From contig NZ_LGHK01000016.1 in the NCBI RefSeq assembly GCF_001908235.1, forward strand, positions 62,001-126,000: a stretch of DNA of 64,000 nt, given 5' to 3'. The DNA comes from Bradyrhizobium sp. NAS96.2 (lineage in GTDB: Bacteria > Pseudomonadota > Alphaproteobacteria > Rhizobiales > Xanthobacteraceae). Shown piece after piece: positions 53,974 through 62,352 of this stretch (its first letter is position 1; the number at the start of each line of letters is the position of its first letter). Both the position numbers and the translations under genes were made by a program. Under the pieces are notes generated by a model. That model was given only the letters and a program-made list of their open reading frames with translations. It made no database searches and was not told where the DNA came from.

Positions 53974-55005
53974 TTACCGGGCCGGCACGGCCGCAACGGC
54001 AGCGCTAAATTCCTTCAGGGCATCGCTGCCGTGCTTGCCGCGCGCGTCGAGCCCGTCGGCCCATGCCTTGCCGACGCCCTTGGTGAGGTCCTTGAGCTTG
54101 GCGACGACGTCGGGCTGCAGGGTGTCGAAATGGACGCCTGCAGCCTCCATCGACTTCATGGTCTCGCTGTCCTGCTTCTGCACCTCCTTGCAGGCGGACG
54201 GCAGGATCTCCTCGGCGGTGTCGATCATGGCTTTTTGGATCTCGAGCGACAGCTTCTTCCAGGCGTTCTCGCTGATCGAATAGGCGACCACGAAGCTCGC
54301 GAAGCCGAAGCCATCGGTGGAATGTTTCACGAGCTTGTCGGCGCCATAGGCGACGACGCTCTCGAGTGGAAACAGCAGGCCGTCCATCGTGCCGCGCGAC
54401 AGTGACTCATAGGCGTCGGGCGCCGCCATACGCACCGGCACCGCGCCGATCGCGCGCAAGGTGAGGTCCTGCGCGCCGCCGGTCGATCGCAGCTTCAGTC
54501 CGTTGATGTCGGCTGTGTCCTTCACCGGCTGCTTCACGGTCAGGATGCGATAGGGCGGCAGGCTCACCGCGAGCAGCAGCCGGATGCCGTTTGCGGTATA
54601 ATCCTGCTGCGCGATCACGCCGCTCCGCGCAGTCTTCCAATAGGCAAGCGTGCCCTGACAGGAATGCTCGAACGCGCCGGGGAGCATCGCGACTTCGGAG
54701 ACCGGCATCTTGTCGGAGACATAGGCGGGCGCGACATAGCCGATATCGGCGACACCGGTTTGCGTCAGCTTGAGCATGTCGGCGGCCTTGCCGAGCTGCT
54801 GGGCCGGATAGTGCTCGAACGTCACCGCGTTGTTGGTGCGCTTCTGGACCTCGGCCATCCATGGCTCGAGCACGAGACGGACGAGATAGTGTCCCTTCGG
54901 AAAGGAGTCGGCGACCCGTAGCTTGATCGGTTCCGCCGCTGCCGCCAGGTTAATCGATGCGATGAGGAAGCCGTAACCGGCCAACGCCCGTCGAAGCCCG
55001 CCCAT
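53974..55005 (-). CDS. TRAP transporter substrate-binding protein (DctP), copy 2
   Basis: This is a 343-residue receptor with a signal peptide near residues 1-25 (GFLIASINLAAAAEP). It keeps the TRAP core: IKLRVADSFPKGHYLVRLVL, INGLKLRSTGGAQDLTLRAIG with the binding Arg and VPVRMAAPDAYESLSRGTMD. It is clearly homologous to copy 1 but divergent in lobe 2 (ESVVAYGADKLVKHS). The ATG at 55005 follows AGGACAT. Two receptors for one DctQM suggest a wider or two-phase substrate range. Confidence 0.9.
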   Translation of the reverse strand: MGGLRRALAGYGFLIASINLAAAAEPIKLRVADSFPKGHYLVRLVLEPWMAEVQKRTNNAVTFEHYPAQQLGKAADMLKLTQTGVADIGYVAPAYVSDKMPVSEVAMLPGAFEHSCQGTLAYWKTARSGVIAQQDYTANGIRLLLAVSLPPYRILTVKQPVKDTADINGLKLRSTGGAQDLTLRAIGAVPVRMAAPDAYESLSRGTMDGLLFPLESVVAYGADKLVKHSTDGFGFASFVVAYSISENAWKKLSLEIQKAMIDTAEEILPSACKEVQKQDSETMKSMEAAGVHFDTLQPDVVAKLKDLTKGVGKAWADGLDARGKHGSDALKEFSAAVAAVPAR

Positions 55006-55211
55006 ATGTCCTGCCCCAGAGTAGCCTTGTTGTTTTAAGCAGCTGCGCACAAACAAAATTGCGCGTCAAGCAGGGCTCGGCTCAGCAGTTTGATGATGGC
55101 TGATCCTGCAGAAGCACCCGCATCTCGATATGCTTTGTCCACCGCGCGGGAAATTTCTCGGGTGCGCCGGCGCACGGCCCCGCGATCATCATCGCACGGG
55201 TCCGGGACCGG

Positions 55212-56804
55212 TCAGACCGCGGGAAACGCCAGCTCGAAGGCGACGCCCCTGCTGGAGGGCAGCAGGCGGATCGTGCCGCCGTGAGTCACCATGACGGCTT
55301 GCGCGATGGCGAGCCCCATGCCGGTGCCGCCGCTGTCGCGGTGGGTGGTGAAGAAGGCGTCGAAGATCTTGTCGCTGTTGGCGGCGGAAATCGGGTCGCC
55401 GTCGTTGCTCACCGTCGCCCTGATGGTCGCGGCTTCGGCGGTCGCTTCGAGCTGCACCGACGTCGCATTGTGACGGAACGCGTTGTCGGCCAGATGCGCC
55501 AGCACGATCAGCGCCTTCTCACCGGACATCCCGATCGAGCGGTCGAGGCAGCCTCTCGCCATGATTGTCCGCCCGGGAAAGCGGCTCTTCAAATTCGCGA
55601 TGACGCTCGAGAGCGGGGTCTGCTCATTCTGCGGCGCGCTTTCGGCGCGGGCCAGCTCGCGCAGCCGCTGGCCCATCGCATCGAGCCGCTCGACGTCGCC
55701 GAGGATGTTCGAGATGAAGCGCTGTTGCTCGGATCTCGTCAACGTATCGGACTTGCTTTGAAGCGAATCCTGCAGCAGCTCGGCTGCGCCCCTGATCGAT
55801 GTCAGCGGCGATTTCAGTTCGTGGGTCAAATGCGCGGAGAACGTCGCGATGTAGTCGGAGCGGCGCGACAGCTGCTGGGCCATGTCGAGAAAGCTGTCGG
55901 AGAGCTGGGCGAGCTCACGGGTGCCATAATGCTGCAGCGGCTGAAACGCATTGCGGTCGCCGCGGCCGATCCGCACGGCGCGATCGACCAGTTCGCGCAT
56001 CGGGCGCGTGACCGTGCGAGAGAACGTCAGCCCGATCGCAATCGTCGTCAGCAGCACGGTCAATGTGGCGAGCAGGAACTTGCCGCGCTCCTGATAGAGA
56101 TGATCGAAGATGTTGCTCGGTGTCCGCGACGTGTAGATCACGCCGGCGACATGATCGTTGACGATGACGGGCATCGCGGAAAAGACGTGGACACCGACGC
56201 CACGGCTGATCGAGTAGATCGGCGGCGGAGGCTTGTCCGGCACGCGGATGCGGAGCGCGGCGCTGTACTGGCCCTGCAGGGCCGTAGCGACCTCCTCGAT
56301 ATGGGAAAGCGACTGTCCGACCTCCTGGCTTCCGGCGATCACTACACCCTGCGGATCGAGGATGCGGAAACCCGCCAATGTGACCTTTTGGGTCTCCAGG
56401 ATGATCGGCATCAGCGCGGTGCCGATCTCGACATAGGCCGGATCGGCGGGCTTCGCCGCCGGTAGCGCATCGGGCCGTCGCCGCAGCAGGTCATTGCCGG
56501 CGAGATCGAGCGCGGGCCGGATCGGCGTCACCGTGTCGCCGGGATCAGGCAGTGCTTCCGGCGGCACCGCCGCGCCGAGCGGGATGCCGTTGGCGAGCCG
56601 TGCCTGTACGTCCCGCGCATAGATCGCGGCCAGCACGCGGCTCTGCGCAATCAACTCGGCCTGGGTCTGGTGAATCAGCTGGTTGTCGTAGAGGCGGAAG
56701 AAGAACAGCCCCATCAGCGGCAGCACCGCGACCAAAGCGAGCACCGTGAAGATCACGAAACCGAGCGACGGTCGCCACTTCTGGTCGGCGCGGTGAGACG
56801 TCAT
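55212..56804 (-). CDS. Sensor histidine kinase (HisKA)
   Basis: This is a 530-residue membrane kinase. The first span is about 14-36, the periplasmic sensor 37-240 contains YSISRGVGVHVFSAMPVIV and HVAGVIYTS, the second span is about 243-262, then HAMP and a HisKA domain with H328 in THELKSPLTSIRG. The ATPase part has NDGDPISAANSDKIF and TGMGLAIAQAV. The start (56804) overlaps the OmpR-type regulator stop by four bases (ATGA). The sensor fold looks like a cache-type domain; ligand unknown. Confidence 0.92.
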   Translation of the reverse strand: MTSHRADQKWRPSLGFVIFTVLALVAVLPLMGLFFFRLYDNQLIHQTQAELIAQSRVLAAIYARDVQARLANGIPLGAAVPPEALPDPGDTVTPIRPALDLAGNDLLRRRPDALPAAKPADPAYVEIGTALMPIILETQKVTLAGFRILDPQGVVIAGSQEVGQSLSHIEEVATALQGQYSAALRIRVPDKPPPPIYSISRGVGVHVFSAMPVIVNDHVAGVIYTSRTPSNIFDHLYQERGKFLLATLTVLLTTIAIGLTFSRTVTRPMRELVDRAVRIGRGDRNAFQPLQHYGTRELAQLSDSFLDMAQQLSRRSDYIATFSAHLTHELKSPLTSIRGAAELLQDSLQSKSDTLTRSEQQRFISNILGDVERLDAMGQRLRELARAESAPQNEQTPLSSVIANLKSRFPGRTIMARGCLDRSIGMSGEKALIVLAHLADNAFRHNATSVQLEATAEAATIRATVSNDGDPISAANSDKIFDAFFTTHRDSGGTGMGLAIAQAVMVTHGGTIRLLPSSRGVAFELAFPAV

Positions 56805-57505
56805 GCCTGCGGCTCGCAGCGGCCGAGCTTGAAGCCCACGCCGTGCACGGTCTCGATGACATTGTCGCACCTGGCGGCGGCAAGCTTGGCCCTGATATTG
56901 CGGATATGGCTGTCGATCGTGCGGTCGGAGACCTGGATGTTGAGCTGGTAGGCCGCGCCCATGATCTGCTCGCGGTTGAACACCGCGACGGGGCGGGTCA
57001 GGAAGGCGCGCAGGATGCCGAATTCGATTGCAGTGAGATGAAGCGCCATGCCAGCGAATGTCGCAACGTGCTGCTCGGGATCGATCGAAAGCTGCCCGCG
57101 CGAGAGCACGGTCGTCTCCGGCATCGCGCCCGCCGCGCGCGGCGTCAGCCGCCGCAGGATGACATTGATCCGCGCGACCAGTTCGCGCGGACTGAACGGC
57201 TTGGTCACATAGTCGTCGCCGCCAATTTCGAGGCCGAGGACGCGATCGATCTCCTCGTCGCGGGCGGAGAGGAACAGGATCGGCACGTCGGATGATTTGC
57301 GGATCTCGCGGCAGACGTCGAGGCCGTCGAATTCAGGCATGCCGATGTCGAGCACGATCAGGTCCGGCCGTTCGCCGGCAAAGCGGGCCAGCGCGTCCTT
57401 GCCGTCGCGCGCCTCGGTCACGCTCATGCCGGCTTTCCTGAGAGCAACGCGGATGACCTCGCGGATATGCGGGTCATCGTCGACGACGAGAATACGGTGG
57501 GTCAA
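56801..57505 (-). CDS. OmpR family response regulator
   Basis: This is a 234-residue regulator. The receiver has D9-D11, phospho-acceptor D53 in VLDIGMPEFD and K103 (YVTKPFSP); the winged helix covers about 130-230 with LTAIEFGILRAFLTRP, REQIMGAAY and IDSHIRNIRAKL. It forms a pair with the kinase, overlapping it by four bases. The targets are not known. It starts 327 bases from the divergent GH3 gene, a potential target. Confidence 0.93.
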   Translation of the reverse strand: MTHRILVVDDDPHIREVIRVALRKAGMSVTEARDGKDALARFAGERPDLIVLDIGMPEFDGLDVCREIRKSSDVPILFLSARDEEIDRVLGLEIGGDDYVTKPFSPRELVARINVILRRLTPRAAGAMPETTVLSRGQLSIDPEQHVATFAGMALHLTAIEFGILRAFLTRPVAVFNREQIMGAAYQLNIQVSDRTIDSHIRNIRAKLAAARCDNVIETVHGVGFKLGRCEPQA

Positions 57506-57831
57506 CGGGATCTCCGAATGCGGCGTCCTGGCCGCGCCTCGCTCTCGCTTGATGCAATTGTTCTACAAGGCAACTGCGGCGGGAGACAAGAACGGATCGG
57601 CTTCATGACGGTCGGGAAGGGGCTCGTGCAGGTTCGTGCATCGCTGGTGGACAACGTCCTGCCCGCAGCCTGGCGAGGTTGAGTCGTGCATGTGCAGCGG
57701 GTGAGAACGCGACCAGCAGGAGTTCAGGATTTTTATGCAGATTGCGTGCAGGGGCGACTTATCGGCTCGCGCCGTCGAATCTCGTCTGATACGGACGAAG
57801 CCGATCGGCCTCTTCTGTCGCGCGTGGTCCC
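57506..57831. other. Divergent region between OmpR regulator and GH3 gene (326 bases)
   Basis: No gene seen. The stretch should hold both promoters. A CAGGATTTTTATG segment near 57725-57737 could be part of a -10-like region for the GH3 gene, but no clean -35 is seen. Confidence 0.35.
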
Positions 57832-59136
57832 ATGCAAGTCAGCAAATGTATCGGCATTGCTCTGCTCTGGATTGGCGGGTTGGTCGTCGTCTGTGCGGGC
57901 ATCAACAACAACGATCCCTATCTGGTCCCGCTGCGCGGAACGGGAAACCTTCTCCTCGTGGCCGCAAGCATCGCGGTCGTATTCATGCTGGTTCGCCGTG
58001 CCGCCTGGCGCAGGCGAAGTTGGGCGGGGAGGCTTCTGGTCGTCCTGTGGTGCCTGCCGCCGCTTGCAGTGCTGGCCGCGCATGGCGTGTTCGAGGTGCG
58101 AAGGCACCGTGTTCTCCAGACGGACCCGGTGCTCGCCAGGTCCCTCGGGCAGCATTTTGTCGTCGGCTATCGGTCGTTCGACGAGGTCGCGCCGCTTGTG
58201 GAGAAAGGCTTCATTGCCGGTATCTATGTCACCAAGCGTAATGTTGCCGGCAGGACGGCAGACGCCTTGAAGGCGGAAATCGCCGCGCTGCAGGCCAAGC
58301 GGCGGGCCGTGGGGCTGCCACCGCTGATGGTCGCGACGGATCAGGAAGGCGGCATCGTCTCGCACCTTGCGCCGCCGCTGACCAGGCTGCCCGCGCTTGC
58401 CTCATTGGCGGAACTGGCGCCCGACGAGCGAAAGGCAAAGGCCGAGGAGTTCGGGCGCGTCCATGGCCGCGAGCTGGCGTCGCTTGGCATCAATCTCAAT
58501 TTTGCCCCGGTGCTCGACCTTCGGCCGGACACGAAACGCAATCGGCTCGATTTCAATACGCTGACCAACCAGCGTGCGATCTCCGATGATCCGGCCAAGG
58601 TGAGCGCGATCGCAGGCGCCTATATCCATGGCCTCGAGTCCGCGGGCGTCAGTGCCACCGTGAAGCACTTTCCCGGATTGGGCCGGGTGCGCGCCGACAC
58701 GCACCACTTCAGTGCCGATCTCGATACGCCGGTCGGCGAACTCGATGCGACAGACTGGCGTCCGTTCCGCGATGTGCTGTCAACGAGTGGCGCGCGCCTG
58801 ATGGTCGGGCATGTGGCGGTGACTGCGCTCGACCCCGGACGGCCGGCGTCGCATTCCAAGGCTGTCGTCGACGGGCTGATCCGGAAGACCTGGAACTATC
58901 AGGGCATCGTCATGACGGATGATCTGGTGATGGGCGCGATCTATCAGCACGATGTCTGCACCGCGGTCGTAGAGGCGTTGAATGCGGGCGTCGATCTCTT
59001 GCTCGTCGCCTATGACGGGTTGCAGTTCTACCGCCTGTTCGCCTGCGCGACCGATGCAGCGGCGAGGGGCGGGCTCGATACCGCAATGTTGCACGAGAGC
59101 GAGACGCGGCTAAGGCGCGCGCAGCTGATCGACTAG
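57832..59136 (+). CDS. Membrane-anchored GH3 glycosidase (NagZ-like)
   Basis: This is a 434-residue protein with three hydrophobic segments in the first 90 residues (IALLWIGGLVVVCAGI, LLLVAASIAVVFMLV, LLVVLWCLPPLAVLAAH), unlike standard soluble cytoplasmic NagZ of about 340 residues. The GH3 domain has ATDQEGGIVSHL, LNFAPVLDL, the TVKHFPGLG loop and the catalytic Asp in VMTDDLVMG (D363/D364). It should cleave beta-N-acetylglucosaminyl links, for example in peptidoglycan fragments, but location could be periplasmic. It is divergent from the OmpR-kinase pair. Ends in a hairpin at 59133-59161. Confidence 0.88.
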   Translation: MQVSKCIGIALLWIGGLVVVCAGINNNDPYLVPLRGTGNLLLVAASIAVVFMLVRRAAWRRRSWAGRLLVVLWCLPPLAVLAAHGVFEVRRHRVLQTDPVLARSLGQHFVVGYRSFDEVAPLVEKGFIAGIYVTKRNVAGRTADALKAEIAALQAKRRAVGLPPLMVATDQEGGIVSHLAPPLTRLPALASLAELAPDERKAKAEEFGRVHGRELASLGINLNFAPVLDLRPDTKRNRLDFNTLTNQRAISDDPAKVSAIAGAYIHGLESAGVSATVKHFPGLGRVRADTHHFSADLDTPVGELDATDWRPFRDVLSTSGARLMVGHVAVTALDPGRPASHSKAVVDGLIRKTWNYQGIVMTDDLVMGAIYQHDVCTAVVEALNAGVDLLLVAYDGLQFYRLFACATDAAARGGLDTAMLHESETRLRRAQLID

Positions 59137-59161
59137 AGCTTCGGTTCTGATTGAACTCTAG
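59133..59161. terminator. Short palindrome between convergent GH3 and OpgC genes
   Basis: CTAGAG (59133-59138) and CTCTAG (59156-59161) flank a 17-base loop with partial pairing. The GH3 stop codon lies inside the left arm. A weak bidirectional terminator is likely; no T-run is present. Confidence 0.35.
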
Positions 59162-59171
59162 ACCACGCGAT

Positions 59172-60326
59172 TCAGGAATGAGCGCCGACGGGCGATTTGT
59201 TGTCCTGCTGCTTTGACCACGAGACGTAATAGGCAACGGCCGTCATCGCCGCGATGCCGGCGAAGCTGACCGCGACTTGCCTTGTCAGCGAATACGGGCC
59301 CGTGATCAGGATCAGGTGCGCAGCAAAGGAGAGGAACACGCCTGCACAGAACACGGCCAGCCACTCCTCGCCGCATTTGATGACCGGCTGCAAGGCGTAT
59401 GATCGCAGGTATCCCCAATCGCGCGGCACCAACCAGGTGAACAGGAATGTCAGGGTCAGGAAATGCAGGATGCGGTGAGGGGCGACATCCTCGCGGTCGT
59501 TCTGCAGCAGCATATCGCTCAGTCCGCTTGGCATCATCTGGGCGAGTGCCGGGATTTCGTTGCTGGAAACGATTGTCAGCGCGAACAGCAGATAGAGCAA
59601 CGCCGTGGCGCGCAGCGCGGGGATGGCCTGCATCGCGCGGATCGCAGGGGCGTAGCGCGTGCCGATGAGCGCAAGCCAGCCGCCCATCACGAACAGCAAT
59701 TGCCAGCAGAACGGGTTAAGATACCAGGCTCCATACGGATAGGATGTCAGGTTCCAGTCGAGCACGCGGGCGGCGGCGTAAAGTGTCACGGACGCGAGAA
59801 GTGTCGCGTTCGGTACGTACAGCAGTCCGAAGACGACGATCGGCTGGAAGGCCATCAGGGCGATGATGAGTTGCAGCACGTCGAGATTGAGCGGCTTGGC
59901 CTGCAGGAACAAGCCGTAGATCAGCGTCCGGACCGGGTGGTCGATGAATCCGGTGATGTTGAATTCGCTGATGATCTCGGGCGCCGCGGTCCGCGCAGCG
60001 ACATAGCTGATCAACTCGACATAGATCACGAACAGAACGATATAGGCGGCATAGAGCTGCCATACGCGCTTGAAGATGCGGGTTGCTGCCACCAGGAATC
60101 CGCGCTCCAGCGTCATCTGGGCGTAGATGAGCGTCACCGCGTAGCCGCCGATGAATACAAAGAGGTCGGTCGCGCCGCTATAGCCGAAATTGCGCATGGT
60201 CAGCGCGCTGACGAAGTTATGCGGAATATGATCGAGGAATAGAAACCAGTTTGCGATGCCAAGCAGCAGCGCGATCCGGAGATCGCCATCGGCTCTCGCG
60301 ATCTCGGCGTTGGTTGTCGAAGTCAT
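59172..60326 (-). CDS. opgC: OpgC-like membrane acyltransferase
   Basis: This is a 384-residue membrane protein with about ten spans. The OpgC-type opening is present: ALLLGIANWFLFLDHIPHNF, GYSGATDLFVFIGGYAVTLIY, and the middle has YPYGAWYLNPFCWQLLFVMGG with the motif NPFCWQ. OpgC adds succinyl groups to periplasmic glucans in enteric bacteria; rhizobial relatives modify cyclic glucans or other surface sugars. It converges with the GH3 gene. It is not near glucan synthase genes in this window. Confidence 0.88.
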   Translation of the reverse strand: MTSTTNAEIARADGDLRIALLLGIANWFLFLDHIPHNFVSALTMRNFGYSGATDLFVFIGGYAVTLIYAQMTLERGFLVAATRIFKRVWQLYAAYIVLFVIYVELISYVAARTAAPEIISEFNITGFIDHPVRTLIYGLFLQAKPLNLDVLQLIIALMAFQPIVVFGLLYVPNATLLASVTLYAAARVLDWNLTSYPYGAWYLNPFCWQLLFVMGGWLALIGTRYAPAIRAMQAIPALRATALLYLLFALTIVSSNEIPALAQMMPSGLSDMLLQNDREDVAPHRILHFLTLTFLFTWLVPRDWGYLRSYALQPVIKCGEEWLAVFCAGVFLSFAAHLILITGPYSLTRQVAVSFAGIAAMTAVAYYVSWSKQQDNKSPVGAHS

Positions 60327-60491
60327 CTGAAGCTGAAATCTGCCGGCCCGAGAAAACGATTCGCTAATCTAAGGGGAACCTACGCTTGGTCCGAATAGAC
60401 TCTGCGTGAACCCTATCTAGTCCGTTTCGGGTTCCGGCCAAGTGGTCGGATCAAGAAAGATCACGTTTTCGCAATCACCACGTGAGCGCCG

Positions 60492-60767
60492 TCAGACAGG
60501 CTCGTGCTTCCGCCGGTCGCGGACGTGATCCAGCGTATTGGCTTGCAGCTCCGCGCCGGTCAGGGGGATCTCGGGCAGGCCGGCCTCGGAAAGGATATCG
60601 TCCGTAACATCCTCAACCGAACACCCGGCAATCTCGTGAATGAAGCTGACGTTTGTGTATTCTCCCGACGCGACCCGCGAGACGACCTCGCGCCGCGTCA
60701 GTTCGGGATCGACGATCGCCTCGCGGCCACGGCGGCCGTAGTCGATCATCACGACGAAATACTGCAT
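60492..60767 (-). CDS. Small protein of unknown function, controlled by the S24 repressor
   Basis: This is a 91-residue protein starting at ATG 60767 (MQYFVVMIDYGRRG). It has IVDPELTRREVVSRVASGEY and DVTDDILSEAG and no signal peptide or known motif. A longer start at 60803 would lie right at the expected transcription start of its promoter, so 60767 is preferred. Promoter: TTGACA (-35, 60832-60837) and ATTGTT (reverse of -10, 60809-60814), with the 15-bp operator 60814-60828 lying in the spacer and a second operator at 60845-60859. The next gene downstream of these sites on the same strand is the repressor (60934), so it may be repressed by it. Confidence 0.7.
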   Translation of the reverse strand: MQYFVVMIDYGRRGREAIVDPELTRREVVSRVASGEYTNVSFIHEIAGCSVEDVTDDILSEAGLPEIPLTGAELQANTLDHVRDRRKHEPV

Positions 60768-60813
60768 TGCCTGATGTGATGGTTCGATGCGTTGACCTGT
60801 CATCGACCATTGT

Positions 60814-60828
60814 TTCCGATAATCGGAA
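60814..60828. promoter_or_regulatory. Operator 1 of the S24 repressor module
   Basis: TTCCGATAATCGGAA is a perfect palindrome apart from the centre. It sits in the 17-base spacer between TTGACA and the -10 of the small gene at 60492-60767. A second copy lies 31 bases away. Confidence 0.75.
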
Positions 60829-60844
60829 TTATGTCAAGAGGGGT

Positions 60845-60859
60845 TGCCGATAATCGGAA
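60845..60859. promoter_or_regulatory. Operator 2 of the S24 repressor module
   Basis: TGCCGATAATCGGAA shares CCGATAATCGGAA with operator 1, start-to-start distance 31 bases, about three helical turns. It lies just upstream of the -35 of the small gene. Confidence 0.7.
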
Positions 60860-60933
60860 TTCTAGCGTGCCTACCCAGGCCGATTCGGTGTGGTGGCATC
60901 TGAATCGGTCTGGCCGGCCCCAGCACAGCGTTG

Positions 60934-61569
60934 CTATTTCTCGGAGGATCGGCTGCCTTTGGGAGCGGATTTGCGTCCCTTCGCCGCCGTCTTGCCACGC
61001 AGCCGCTCGATCTGGCCACGGGGCAGGGTAACGCAGATCTCGCCGATCCATTCGAGCTTGACGCCGTTGATCGGCTTGGCGTTGAAGCTCTTGAGGTTGA
61101 CGGTTCCGGAAGAACTGCCGCGTTCGATCGTCTTCAGGTAGCGCTCGCCGCTCTTCAGCCGGACCGCGGCTTCCTCTCCGTAGAAGCTCGACAGCGGATA
61201 GCGCTGCTCGCGATAGACCACGATGACGTCGCCGTTCTCGTATTTCGGCAGCATCGAATCGCCCGAAACCTCGAAAGCGACGGTCTCCTCCGTCATCGGG
61301 AACGGGAGCTCGATCTCCCCGAGCCCCTCCGGCGGTACCTGCTCGAGCTCCGGCTGAATCGAGGCGCCGGCGCCGACCCGGCCCACGATCGGCACCGAGT
61401 TCAGCTCCAGATACTCCATGATCGGGGCGATCTCCGATGCCTTGATCAATCGTATTCCAGACAGGATTTCGGACACCGCTCCGGCCCGAACCCCCATCGC
61501 GCGGGCCAGCCCGCCTTTGCTCTTTCCTGTCTTTTCCAGTGCTCGTTCGATCAGTGCCGCGTCCAGCAT
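60934..61569 (-). CDS. S24 (LexA/cI-like) repressor
   Basis: This is a 211-residue repressor. The N-terminal helix-turn-helix is MLDAALIERALEKTGKSKGG with LARAMGVRAGAVSEI; the S24 peptidase domain follows from about residue 60 with the nucleophile S105 in VSGDSMLPKYENGD and the lysine K146 in ERYLKTIERG. The link region RVGAGASI has an Ala-Gly that could be self-cleaved when DNA damage or another cue appears. The C-terminal tail is basic (GKTAAKGRKSAPKG). Its promoter (TTGATT/TAGTAA reading leftward, 61620-61625 and 61597-61602) has operator 3 in the spacer, so it should repress itself. Confidence 0.88.
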   Translation of the reverse strand: MLDAALIERALEKTGKSKGGLARAMGVRAGAVSEILSGIRLIKASEIAPIMEYLELNSVPIVGRVGAGASIQPELEQVPPEGLGEIELPFPMTEETVAFEVSGDSMLPKYENGDVIVVYREQRYPLSSFYGEEAAVRLKSGERYLKTIERGSSSGTVNLKSFNAKPINGVKLEWIGEICVTLPRGQIERLRGKTAAKGRKSAPKGSRSSEK

Positions 61570-61605
61570 GTTCCATCCTCTCCAAACCCGGAGACATTAC
61601 TACCG

Positions 61606-61620
61606 TTACGATTATCAGAA
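61606..61620. promoter_or_regulatory. Operator 3 of the S24 repressor module
   Basis: TTACGATTATCAGAA matches the reverse complement of operator 1 at 13 of 15 positions. It fills the 17-base spacer between -35 TTGATT (61620-61625, leftward) and -10 TAGTAA (61597-61602) of the repressor gene. Confidence 0.65.
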
Positions 61621-61638
61621 ATCAAGCTTGACTTTTTG

Positions 61639-61653
61639 TTCGGAATATCGGAA
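61639..61653. promoter_or_regulatory. Operator 4 of the S24 repressor module
   Basis: TTCGGAATATCGGAA matches operator 1 at 12 of 15 positions. It lies just after -35 TTGACT (61628-61633) of the rightward GcrA-like gene, 33 bases from operator 3. The -10 is unclear. Confidence 0.6.
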
Positions 61654-61696
61654 GTTATTTGAGGCGCCGGCGGAATGACAAAAATGGGAATTTGGA

Positions 61697-62257
61697 ATGG
61701 AAATGATGAACTGGCTGCCGGAGCATTCGGCAGCCTTGCAGGACCTGCGCGCCCGCGGCTTGTCCTATTCGGAAATAGCTGACACGATCAACGCAACCTT
61801 CAATACGGCCTATACGCGCAACGCGGCGCTCAGCCGGGCGCAGCGCTTGGGATTGGCCGGCCTCGATCGACCCGAGCCGTCCCTGCCAGGACGTCTCGAA
61901 CCACCCAAGCCGGTCCTGCCAGAGCTTCCGCGGATCAGGCGGCTGCCTGACGGGCAGGCCGAGCCGAAACTCGCTCTGCTTCGGTGCCCCAAGATCTTCG
62001 CTGAATCGGTGGAGATGCCTCAACTTCGCTGCGCGGCGATCGCGCCACGGCACCTCTCATTACTCGATCTTAAACCCGGAGACTGCCGCTATCCCTATGG
62101 CGGGGACGCCGACGGCGACACCATGACCTTCTGTGGTCATCCGCGCCGGTCGGGCTCGAGCTACTGCAGCCCGCATTTTCACTTGAGCCGCGATCCCGAG
62201 GCCTCGGCGAGGCCGGTCCTGAACGACGCCTGGCTTCAAGCTGTCGGCGCCATCTGA
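61697..62257 (+). CDS. GcrA-like cell cycle regulator
   Basis: This is a 186-residue protein. The N-terminal part has MNWLPEHSAALQDLRARGLS and the SYSEIADTINATFNTAYTRN helix pair, as in GcrA. The C-terminal part carries LLDLKPGDCRYPYGG and MTFCGHPRRSGSSYCSPH with the conserved Cys set typical of GcrA-family proteins; a proline-rich link lies between. GcrA binds RNA polymerase and methylated DNA to activate cell-cycle genes; many phage and accessory copies exist. It is under the repressor module and followed by a DUF6456-like gene. ATG 61703 or 61706 are alternative starts. Confidence 0.85.
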   Translation: MEMMNWLPEHSAALQDLRARGLSYSEIADTINATFNTAYTRNAALSRAQRLGLAGLDRPEPSLPGRLEPPKPVLPELPRIRRLPDGQAEPKLALLRCPKIFAESVEMPQLRCAAIAPRHLSLLDLKPGDCRYPYGGDADGDTMTFCGHPRRSGSSYCSPHFHLSRDPEASARPVLNDAWLQAVGAI

Positions 62258-62352
62258 GACCGCCCATCTTCCGGCCGACGGGTGTCGGTCCGCAACCGCG
62301 ATCGCGCGGAGAGATTCCGCGCGCCCATCATCAGACATTTTGGAGGTCACCG

